This document shows positions 35,980-43,441 of a stretch of 64,000 bases of DNA, piece after piece (the stretch's first letter is position 1; every line of letters begins with the position of its first letter). Position numbers and translations under genes: made by a program. Location of the stretch: positions 3,968,501 to 4,032,500 of the forward strand of contig CP046177.1 of assembly GCA_014075215.1 (NCBI GenBank), written 5' to 3'. The stretch comes from Flavobacteriaceae bacterium. Lineage in GTDB: Bacteria; Bacteroidota; Bacteroidia; Flavobacteriales; Flavobacteriaceae. The notes beneath the pieces were generated by a model, which saw nothing but the letters and a program-made list of their open reading frames with translations, had not been told where the DNA came from and searched no databases.

Positions 35980-37328
35980 ATTCGTTTTTTCACCTCTTCA
36001 AAATCCAAACCTCCGTAATTTCCGGAACTCATGAATACAATTACTTTTTCTTCTAAACTTTGCCGGAAAAGAAATTCTTTAAAAGCATCGGAATTCGTAT
36101 AAATAATTAAGTCATCTCGCTTAAACGCGTCCGCAATTTGACCAGGTGTAATTTCTTCTAACTGCTTTATTTTCAGGGCATCGGGCGAATAAAAAACAAC
36201 CGCGGCGGTTGCTGCGTCCAAAGTGTCTTTATATTCCTTTAAAAATTTGGCATTCAGGCTACTATACGTGTGTAATTCCAAACACGCTATGAGTGTTTTT
36301 TGAGGGTATTGTTTCTTAAGAGCCATCGTGGTTGCCTTTACCTTACTTGGACTGTGTGCAAAATCTTTAAAAATAACCGAAGATGTAGTTTCGGCTATTT
36401 TTTCCAGTCTTTTACTCGCTCCCGTAAAACTTGTAATTGCCTCGTAAAAGTCATCTTCGTCAATACCCATATGTTGGCAAATCCATTTGGCGCCTGCCAA
36501 ATTTTGAATATTGTGTTCTCCAAAAATTTCCAAAGGTATTGCGCCTTCGGAAGTATCGATATAGGTAGTATTGTTTTCTATAAAATGCTTTGGTGTTCTA
36601 TAAGGATATTTTTTTACCGGATGTTCAGAATGTGCTACCATATCTTTCACAATCGGATCTTCTTCATTATATACCATAATTCCACCGGGTGTTAGAGAAT
36701 CTACAAATATGCGAAACTGTTCCGTGTAATTTTCAAAAGTTGGAAATACATTGATATGATCCCAGGCAATTCCGCTCAGCAAAGCAATATTGGGTTTATA
36801 TAAGTGAAATTTAGGCCTTCTGTCAATCGTTGAACTTAAATATTCATCGCCTTCCAAAACCATAAAGTCATTTTCTTTGGTCAGACACACCATCGTTTCA
36901 AAACCATCCAGTTGTGCACCTACCATATAATCTACTTCTTTGCCGTGATAATTCAATATATGTAACACCATAGAAGTGATCGTTGTTTTACCATGAGATC
37001 CACCGATGACTACTCTGGTTTTGTCTTTGGACTGTTCGTATAAAAACTCCGGATAGCTATATATTTTTACTCCTAATTCTTGCGCTTTTACTAATTCCGG
37101 ATTGTTTTTTTTGGCATGCATCCCCAAAATAATACTATCTAACTCCAAAGAGATATTCTCGGGAAACCAGCCAAATTTTTCCGGTAGCAAACCATATTTC
37201 TCCAACCTGGATTTTGAAGGCTCATGTATCATGTCATCACTACCTGTTATCTGATACCCTTTAAGATGCAATGCTATTGCCAGATTATGCATGGCACTAC
37301 CTCCTATCGCAATAAAATGGATGTTCAT
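35976..37328 (-). CDS. mpl: UDP-N-acetylmuramate:tripeptide ligase Mpl (peptidoglycan recycling)
   Basis: 450 aa Mur ligase. The N-terminal domain MNIHFIAIGGSAMHNLAIALH and GSDDMIHEPS mark Mpl rather than MurC, the ATP loop is GGSHGKTTITSMV and the central region has EGDEYLSSTIDRRPKF and SGIAWDHINVFP. The C-terminal KDFAHSPSKVKAT completes it. It rejoins recovered L-Ala-D-Glu-mDAP to UDP-MurNAc in cell-wall recycling. Monocistronic, with its 3' end overlapping the nucleotidyltransferase gene. Confidence 0.92.
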   Translation of the reverse strand: MNIHFIAIGGSAMHNLAIALHLKGYQITGSDDMIHEPSKSRLEKYGLLPEKFGWFPENISLELDSIILGMHAKKNNPELVKAQELGVKIYSYPEFLYEQSKDKTRVVIGGSHGKTTITSMVLHILNYHGKEVDYMVGAQLDGFETMVCLTKENDFMVLEGDEYLSSTIDRRPKFHLYKPNIALLSGIAWDHINVFPTFENYTEQFRIFVDSLTPGGIMVYNEEDPIVKDMVAHSEHPVKKYPYRTPKHFIENNTTYIDTSEGAIPLEIFGEHNIQNLAGAKWICQHMGIDEDDFYEAITSFTGASKRLEKIAETTSSVIFKDFAHSPSKVKATTMALKKQYPQKTLIACLELHTYSSLNAKFLKEYKDTLDAATAAVVFYSPDALKIKQLEEITPGQIADAFKRDDLIIYTNSDAFKEFLFRQSLEEKVIVFMSSGNYGGLDFEEVKKRI

Positions 37329-38047
37329 TTACTGAAGTTTAAAACACAAAGAGAACCTTTGCAAAATAGTAATATATTCTGTATTAAAATTGATTTGACT
37401 TCAAATTTCTTCCTTCTCGAAAATTTTAAATCCTCAAAACCGCCAGGTTATTCCGGTTCAAAATTTTCTTCGGGCGTCGAACTTTTTTGCCAAATCAATT
37501 CTGTAAAGATCTCACAAATTTACTCTTTTGTTTTTTTAATGGCCCTCTGTTAATGCAGAAGATATAATGCCTGCAGGTATGGCAATTACACTTAAACCAA
37601 TCAAAAGTATGATAAATGTAAATATCTTACCTCCTGCTTATAAAACAAACCCACAACAGGCTCAGTGATTTTTAAGCTTCCGATAATGAATAGATTATGC
37701 TTATACTACTATAGATAAAATCTATCATTTAAATAAATAATCGGGCTACCCATTTAGTTCTCAAATAACTGATAATAAGTTGTAAGTTTAGTCTTTAAAA
37801 TTTTGATCATTTAAACTCTAGACCAATACTCATAAGACTTCCAATGAAATGGAAAATGAGTTAACGCGACTTAACTGGGTAGACCTAATAAATAATAATT
37901 CAATTACCTGAGTCTTTAACAATAATCTCAAGCCGAAAAGCGTATAAAAATTCCCTGTTTAATAGCTGCAGGCTATAAAATAACGATATGACAACTATTT
38001 TTTTGCATATAAGAAATAAATTATCTAGGCTTGTTTACGCTAACAAT
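37329..38047. other. Gene-free region with the second copy of a 21-bp repeat
   Basis: About 720 bases. The 21-bp repeat at 37486-37506 matches 3464-3484. A short plus-strand frame just after 37550 (EDIMPAGMAITLKP...) is unassigned debris. The promoter of mpl must lie near 37330-37400. The ISKra4 remnant starts at 38048. Confidence 0.5.
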
Positions 38048-39305
38048 GGGTGCACGACAAATTTCCGTAAATCTATAAAAAGTTGTAATTTGTGAACAAA
38101 CACCGATGGATTTTAAACAACAAGCTACAGCAATATTAGAGAAGTATTTGACAGCATGAGAATCTAGCCCTGCCCGGATGAAAAGCGGATACGATTATGA
38201 GTCGACCTATGCAGATATGATGCAAAAAGTAGAGCAAGAAATATTACAATTATCTGTTGGTGAAGTTCCCAAGGATAAAAACGTTAAAAAAAACTTCAAA
38301 CCCGATTTGGAAAAATAGATATTGAAAAGATTCATATCCTGGCGCAAAGTCCGCCCCATATGTCCATAAGTAGTTATGCGCAAGAGACGATGTGCTACAC
38401 AGGCCAACATTTGGTGTTCAAAGATGCAGAAGAAGTGATTAACAATCTTACAGGAGCAAGTGTCAATGCCAAACAGATAGAACGTATCTGGCCACCATTA
38501 CGGAAATAGCTTAGAACAAGAACAGCTTGATAGTATAGAAGTCAAAGGTTATCAAGAGGTTTTACCAGAGGAATCAGAAAAGCGTCACTATGTCAGCGTT
38601 GACGGGAGTATGTATTATACAAGAGAAGAAGATTGGAAAGAAATCAAACTAGGTCGTATCTACAAACACGAAGATTTAATGGAAGTCTCTAAAGATAGGT
38701 GTGAATTACTCAGTTCATATTATGTGGCTCACTTAGGTAGCAGCAAAGATTTTCTACCTAAGATGGAATACTGTATTGAAAATATCAAAAACAAAGTCTT
38801 CATAGCTAACGGTGCTAGATGGATATGGAACTGGGTGGAAGATACCTATCCTGACTGTGAACAGATTGTGGACTTTTTCCATGCTAAAGAACATTTATGT
38901 GAATTTGCCAAGAAATACTTTAAAGACAAGAATTATAGAGATAAGTGGATAGAAAAACAAAGTGAAGTAATGCTCAATAAAGGAATATCTCCTGTTATTA
39001 AATCACTTAATAAACTCCTGGAAAAGACAGAGAAACTAAGGCAATTGATTGGTTATTATACAAATCATCAAAAACGAATGCAGTATCATCTCTTTAAAGA
39101 AAAAGGGCTCATTATTGGATCAGGAGCTATTGAATCAGCACATAAAGATGTGTTACAAAAACGCCTCAAACTCTCAGGGCAAAGGTGGACTAAAAAAGGA
39201 TTACAGCAAATGGTCCAGCTTAGAGTGGCTTACAAAAGCAAAAGATGGAATCAAATTGAACGGTTATGCAAAAAAGTAGCTTAAACGGAAATTTGTCGTA
39301 CACCC
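38048..39305 (+). mobile_element. ISKra4-family insertion sequence, 1258 bp, decayed
   Basis: 21-bp terminal inverted repeats, GGGTGCACGACAAATTTCCG at the left (38048) and its complement with one mismatch at the right (39285-39305). It encloses a single broken transposase gene. Family assignment is from the transposase C-terminal half. Confidence 0.85.
38106..39284 (+). pseudogene. ISKra4 transposase with nonsense codon and frameshifts
   Basis: Starts MDFKQQATAILEKYLTA, then TGA at 38157-38159, reads on as ESSPARMKSGYDYES, slips frame in an A run near 38285 (continuing as TRFGKIDIEKIHILAQSPPH) and again near 38495 (continuing as HHYGNSLEQEQLDSIE). From 38610 the last 224 aa are intact and carry YVSVDGSMYY.., the DFFHAKEHL segment and the end IIGSGAIESAHKDVLQKRLK with the catalytic Glu. 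At least three lesions, so inactive. Confidence 0.88.
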
Positions 39306-39341
39306 TGCCAAGGTCCGGACTGCTTAGGTTTTATATAGCTA

Positions 39342-39510
39342 ATACCATTTATCACTTGAAATTACTGGTATAAAATAGTCCAATCTCGCTATGAAAATTT
39401 CAAATTTCATCACTAAAAATACTCGGCGTAGCTAAGCCTGTGTTTTTTAACTCGAACTTTGAAATTTTCCTCACACCATCTTTAGACCACTTTAGTATTC
39501 ATTTTGGTAT
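39342..39510. repeat. Putative 169-bp MITE-like repeat with ATACCA/TGGTAT ends
   Basis: Begins ATACCA and ends TGGTAT, with an internal ATACC...GGTAT pair near its left end. The last 15 bases also occur at 52652-52666 beside the IS630 insertion. No coding capacity. It has the look of a dispersed non-coding repeat; copy number elsewhere in the genome cannot be seen here. Confidence 0.45.
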
Positions 39511-39857
39511 AATCGGAGCACTACCCGAAAAAAGATATTTGCCGTAAAGCCTAAAGAAGATACATCCGAACATTGTGCGGTATCATTTATGTTTACTATT
39601 ATATATGGCCGGCCCTTAGATGTTAAAATGGTATCACTGTTTTCCTTGAGGTGAAAATTTCATTGTTTTCTGTTATTGACAAGTATTCGAAATTGTATTA
39701 CTTTTACATCAGGTAAATTTTAAAATTCTCTTATTTTTATGACGAAAGCTAAAAAACATAAAAACAATCAAAACTTCTGCATATACCACCATAATGGCAG
39801 AATAAGAGGAAGAAAGTTCTGTATATAAACAAGTTGGCATTCATTAAAACAGACACA

Positions 39858-40745
39858 ATGGGAATAATAACTACAGAAAAATTAAAGAAAGCAACTTATC
39901 CAAAAGAAGGGAATCGTTTTAACTTAGCTATGATAATTGGAATTCCAATTGCTTTATTCGGGTTAATACTAACAATTGCTTCCTTTGGGTTAATATTAAT
40001 TTACATTGGACTAATTATATTTTTTGTTTGGTTTTCTCTCAGCATAGCAAAGATGAATCTCATAGGTAATTCTGTTAAAGTTTCTATTCATAATTTTCCC
40101 GAAATATTTAATATTTACAAAGAGGTTAAAGAAGAATTATCGTACAATAAAGAGATTCAAATTTACATAGTAGAGGAGGGTTCAGTAAATGCTTTTCTTG
40201 CTAAATTCTTTAAAACAAGATTTATTGTATTAAACTCTGAATTAGTTAAAGATATGATATCCAGTAAAGACAAACTAGTTCAAATGAAATGGGTTATTGC
40301 TCGATTTATAGGAGCATTAAGAGCAAAACATTTTAAAACTACTATGTTGAGATTGATTTTTGAAAATGTAGAAAAAATTAAAGTATTTAACTTGTTTCTT
40401 TTGCTCTACGAAAGAGCTACTCAATACACTGGTGATAATATAGGAATGATGATGACACAAAATGTTGAACAATCTCTTATTGCATTCAATAAATTAATGG
40501 TAGGTAACGATTTACAGTTAAATATAAATTTTAAAGGGATTCTAAATCAAGGAAAATATTTAGAAAATAACTCGTTTTTTTCGTTTTTAGCCAGAGCTTT
40601 TTCTTCACATCCTCATTTAGTTAATAGATACTTGAATTTATTAGCGTATGCAAGCAAAGAATTTCCTGGACAATTTGACAAATACATTAACGATTTAGAT
40701 AATGAAACCAAACATAATCTTTTTAGAACTATGCCTCGTTACTAA
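39858..40745 (+). CDS. M48-peptidase-like membrane protein lacking all zinc ligands (pseudoenzyme)
   Basis: 295 aa from ATG 39858 (a TTG lies 24 bp earlier). Two membrane helices at about residues 22-65 are followed by a domain that aligns by eye with M48 (HtpX-like) peptidases: EIFNIYKEVKEEL, a NAFLAKFFKTRFIVLNSELV segment, then WVIARFIGALRAKHF where M48 has VIxHExxHxxxxH, and ERATQYTGDNIG where M48 has SRxxEYTADRIG. Both His, the catalytic Glu and the third ligand (E to Q) are replaced, yet the surrounding sequence is kept. It cannot be a zinc protease; it may be a binding, regulatory or decoy protein. Single gene followed by a large palindrome. Confidence 0.7.
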   Translation: MGIITTEKLKKATYPKEGNRFNLAMIIGIPIALFGLILTIASFGLILIYIGLIIFFVWFSLSIAKMNLIGNSVKVSIHNFPEIFNIYKEVKEELSYNKEIQIYIVEEGSVNAFLAKFFKTRFIVLNSELVKDMISSKDKLVQMKWVIARFIGALRAKHFKTTMLRLIFENVEKIKVFNLFLLLYERATQYTGDNIGMMMTQNVEQSLIAFNKLMVGNDLQLNINFKGILNQGKYLENNSFFSFLARAFSSHPHLVNRYLNLLAYASKEFPGQFDKYINDLDNETKHNLFRTMPRY

Positions 40746-40753
40746 AAATAACG

Positions 40754-40893
40754 AAATGCCAACAATGTATAAAAATAATAGCGGTTTTATCGCTAAAACG
40801 AAAGTAAGTAAATATAAAAAAGGTCTGTGTTTAACTGAAAAGTTCGGTCTTCAAAATCCGCTACTATTCTTATACTAGACCGTTGGTAGCCAT
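40754..40893. repeat. Large imperfect palindrome (about 140 bp) downstream of the M48-like gene
   Basis: The left arm GCCAACAATGTATAAAAATA continues with ATAGCGG-TTTT; the inverted right arm reads TGGCTACCAACGGTCT then AGTATAAGAATAGTAGCGG. The arms share the order CCAAC, TATAA, AATA/AGTA, GCGG. The layout (short outer boxes and a long spacer) recalls integron attC sites, but the outer boxes do not fit the RYYYAAC/GTTRRRY rule well. A related half occurs after the receptor gene at 46083, split by IS3. Confidence 0.5.
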
Positions 40894-41080
40894 TTGAGAG
40901 AAACATTGCGTTAAAAATTAGCGGTTCAGAAAAAAAAGAGTCATACTATGAAATGACCAAAGCCACTCACTTAGAAGAGATTGAACCGAGAGAAGTAAAC
41001 AAAATGTTGCATTGAATGACTATCGAAAGGCCGAACCCTAACCGCTCAAGACCTTAATGGAGCATTAATTTTTTTTTACA

Positions 41081-41389
41081 ATGAAAAATGTATTTTTTGC
41101 TTTAGGTTTTATGCTAATTAGTTCAGTTGGCTTTGCATCAACAAATGTGGAAAGCAACTTAGATGTGAATTCAGAAAATGTTACTGAATTATTAAGTGCG
41201 GGCTTTGAAAGTTCAATGATTTCATATGAGAACTTTACAGTTAAAACATTAACGATTGATTTAGGACTTTTAGGTTGCACAAGTTATGTTACTATTTTTG
41301 ATAAAGACACAAAAGAAATTCTCGCTGAATTCGAATATTACGATGAAGGCTGTGAAGTAGATATGCAAATGGAATGGTATTATTTTTAA
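41081..41389 (+). CDS. Small secreted protein (102 aa), no known family
   Basis: MKNVFFALGFMLISSVGFAS is a clear signal peptide. The mature part of about 80 residues is acidic and has two Cys (in LGLLGCTSYV and DEGCEVDMQM) that could form one disulfide, and ends in a Tyr/Trp-rich strand. It could be a small periplasmic or surface protein. No domain recognised. It lies in an accessory region between two groups of palindromic repeats. Start and length are normal; a purine stretch precedes the ATG. Confidence 0.6.
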   Translation: MKNVFFALGFMLISSVGFASTNVESNLDVNSENVTELLSAGFESSMISYENFTVKTLTIDLGLLGCTSYVTIFDKDTKEILAEFEYYDEGCEVDMQMEWYYF

Positions 41390-41407
41390 GAATTAATTCA
41401 CAGTACT

Positions 41408-41528
41408 CCGTAGAGTTTTTGGTTTTGAGTTTTTAAAATTAATATAAATAACTGATTATCAATGTTTTAAATTAATGAAGATTAAAATTCAACTTATTGA
41501 TTATCAAATATTTATAAAAACTCTACGG
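41408..41528. repeat. Inverted repeat pair, 13-bp perfect arms (121 bp overall)
   Basis: CCGTAGAGTTTTT at 41408-41420 is inverted exactly at 41516-41528. The interior is A/T-rich and holds two ATTGATTATCA-like boxes. It starts 19 bp after the small secreted protein gene. It could be a MITE or a processed RNA hairpin; no gene inside. Confidence 0.6.
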
Positions 41529-41541
41529 GCTATTGAATTCA

Positions 41542-41656
41542 AAAAACTGTCTAAAAGTCATAAGTTGATTTTATTTGCTTGAATTCAACCACTATGAAAA
41601 TTTGCACTTTATAAATTCTAAATGCAATAAGTTTTCATCCCTTTTAGACAGTTTTT
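41542..41656. repeat. Inverted repeat pair, 16-bp perfect arms (115 bp overall)
   Basis: AAAAACTGTCTAAAAG at 41542-41557 is inverted exactly at 41641-41656, with nested smaller inverted boxes (TGAAAA..TTTTCA, TTGCA..TGCAA). The ACTGTCTAAAAG end resembles terminal repeats of some Bacteroidota insertion sequences, so a MITE is likely. It ends 17 bp before the GLPGLI start codon and so lies in its leader. Confidence 0.65.
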
Positions 41657-41673
41657 AAACACAAATTAATATT

Positions 41674-42441
41674 ATGAAAATTTTAAATATAATAGCCTTG
41701 TTTCTGTTTATAGGGATTAAGGCTCAAACGTCTATAAATGGTGTAGTTTTATATCAAGAAACCTTTAAAAGTACATTAGGTAATGTAAATTCTAATTACG
41801 AATTGTATTTCAATAAAAACCATTCAATTTATCTATTTAGTGGAAATTCAACTCAAACAGAAACTAATTCAGATGGTAAATTTTCAAAATTCATACCTCA
41901 AAGATCATCAGATCCACCGTTCTATTACAAAAAATTGAATAAAAAAGAAGTGTTTTATAATTCAAAGACAGCCTTAAATCAATATACTGTCAAAGACGAC
42001 TCTTTAAATCTAAATTGGAAAATTCATAAAGAAAAAAGAATAATTGGAAATTATGAATGTTCTAAAGCCACAATTGAATTTAGAGGGCGAAGATATACTG
42101 TTTGGTTTACAAGTAAAATACCTGTTGATTACGGACCTAGAAAATTCAGTGGTTTACCTGGTTTAATATTGGAAATATACGGCGATAAGGGCGTCTATAG
42201 AGCTTATGCAAGTGAAATAAAAATGAATAATAAAACAGAAAACACAGAAAAAGTTTTAACAAAAATAAACTTAACGAATCCCATTTCATACAATGAATTT
42301 TTAAACAAGCGTTGTGATGATGCACTAGAATTTAAGAGAATAATTGAATCAAAAATGGGACGTGGGGCTGGTAGGTTAAAATTAACAAAGGTAGGTAATA
42401 AAGAAAATTTAGAAATTAACACTGATGAATGTATAAAGTAA
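41674..42441 (+). CDS. GLPGLI family protein
   Basis: 255 aa. Signal peptide MKILNIIALFLFIGIKAQ, then a beta-rich domain with the eponymous motif FSGLPGLILEIYGDKG near residues 153-168. GLPGLI proteins are exported Bacteroidota proteins of unknown function that are typically encoded beside a TonB-receptor-like outer-membrane protein, as here. In the ancestral arrangement the receptor gene's ATG (42429) overlapped the end of this gene by 13 bp; an IS1595 element now separates them. The reading frame is intact. Confidence 0.88.
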   Translation: MKILNIIALFLFIGIKAQTSINGVVLYQETFKSTLGNVNSNYELYFNKNHSIYLFSGNSTQTETNSDGKFSKFIPQRSSDPPFYYKKLNKKEVFYNSKTALNQYTVKDDSLNLNWKIHKEKRIIGNYECSKATIEFRGRRYTVWFTSKIPVDYGPRKFSGLPGLILEIYGDKGVYRAYASEIKMNNKTENTEKVLTKINLTNPISYNEFLNKRCDDALEFKRIIESKMGRGAGRLKLTKVGNKENLEINTDECIK

Positions 42442-42449
42442 TTATATTA

Positions 42450-43441
42450 ATTGATTACACTTAATTATGCCACTAATTTAAAAATTCGTATCTTAATATA
42501 AAGTTTAGAATTATGAATTTACTACATTTTATTGAACAATTTCCAGATGAGTTTTCCTGTAAATCACATATGAAGTTGGCTCGTTCAAAAGAAGGAGTCA
42601 TTTGCAAAAAATGTCAATCAAAAAAGCACTATTGGTTAAAGTCTAAATGGATGTGGCAATGTTCTTATTGTGGTTTTAGAACTACTCTACGCAGCGGTAC
42701 TATGATGGAGAACTCCAATTTACCTATTCGTACTTGGTATCTCGCTATGGCATTTATGACTTTTAGTAAAAAAGGTATTTCTGCTGCCGAATTACAACGT
42801 CAGCTCAACCATACACGTTATACCACTATATGGTCTCTTATGCACAGAATACGTTCGGCTATGGGAAAACGAGATAATTTATACGACCTTGAAGATATGA
42901 TTGAGTTTGATCAAGATTACTTTACTGTGGCAACAAAAGAATCCGACAGACAAAAGCTTAAAAGAGGCAGAGGCAGTCAAAAACAATCTAACGTAGCGGT
43001 AATGGCAGAGTCTGTACCTTTAGAAGATTTAAAGACTGGGAAACAATCCAAACAATGTCGTTATTTTAAAATGAAAGTTTTGGATACTCATAAAAAAGAA
43101 GAAGTCAACACGCTTATTGATAGTAATTTTGATGATACATGCATTGTTTTTAGCGACAAAAGCACGTCTTATGTAGACATAGGTGATTATGTGGAAGTAC
43201 ACATTACTGAAAAATCAAATAAAGAAACCACTATTACCACACTAAAATCGGTGCATATAGCCATAAGTAATGCAAAACGCACTCTGTTAGGTATTTACCA
43301 TAAAATTAAAGGAAAATATTTGCAGAATTATCTTGACGAGTTCTGCTATAAACTCAACAGACGCTATTTCGCTGAAAGACTATTTGATAGACTGGTAGTA
43401 GCTGTCACTCATCAATACTGGTATAAAAGTGGGTAATCAAT
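42450..43441 (+). mobile_element. IS1595-family insertion sequence, 992 bp, complete
   Basis: Ends ATTGATTAC...GTAATCAAT, flanked by a perfect 8-bp duplication TTATATTA at 42442-42449 and 43442-43449. One full-length transposase. Inserted into codons 7-8 of the receptor gene. Identical in both ends to the deleted copy at 5455-6041 as far as read. Confidence 0.95.
42513..43436 (+). CDS. IS1595-family transposase
   Basis: 307 aa. An N-terminal zinc ribbon (CKKCQSKKHYW..WQCSYCGFRTTLRSGT, about 31-66) is the IS1595 hallmark, followed by a helix-turn-helix (SAAELQRQLNHTRYTTIWSL). The nuclease domain has MIEFDQDYFTV (first Asp, near residue 131), VFSDKSTSY (second Asp, near 212) and the C-terminal HIAISNAKRTLLGIYHKIK with Asn in place of Glu, as in the family's DDN members, then FCYKLNRRYF. 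Complete and probably active. Its last codons overlap a GTG that now opens the receptor gene. Confidence 0.93.
   Translation: MNLLHFIEQFPDEFSCKSHMKLARSKEGVICKKCQSKKHYWLKSKWMWQCSYCGFRTTLRSGTMMENSNLPIRTWYLAMAFMTFSKKGISAAELQRQLNHTRYTTIWSLMHRIRSAMGKRDNLYDLEDMIEFDQDYFTVATKESDRQKLKRGRGSQKQSNVAVMAESVPLEDLKTGKQSKQCRYFKMKVLDTHKKEEVNTLIDSNFDDTCIVFSDKSTSYVDIGDYVEVHITEKSNKETTITTLKSVHIAISNAKRTLLGIYHKIKGKYLQNYLDEFCYKLNRRYFAERLFDRLVVAVTHQYWYKSG

Noticed and set aside
40905..41060. Short coding frame (…SYYEMTKATHLEEIEPREVNK) between the palindrome and the small secreted protein
   Set aside because: No start codon in a sensible context and no recognised family; possibly a C-terminal scrap of an unknown gene.
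41408..41656. CRISPR array
   Set aside because: The repeats are inverted pairs with unequal arms, not regularly spaced direct repeats, and there are no cas genes in the window.
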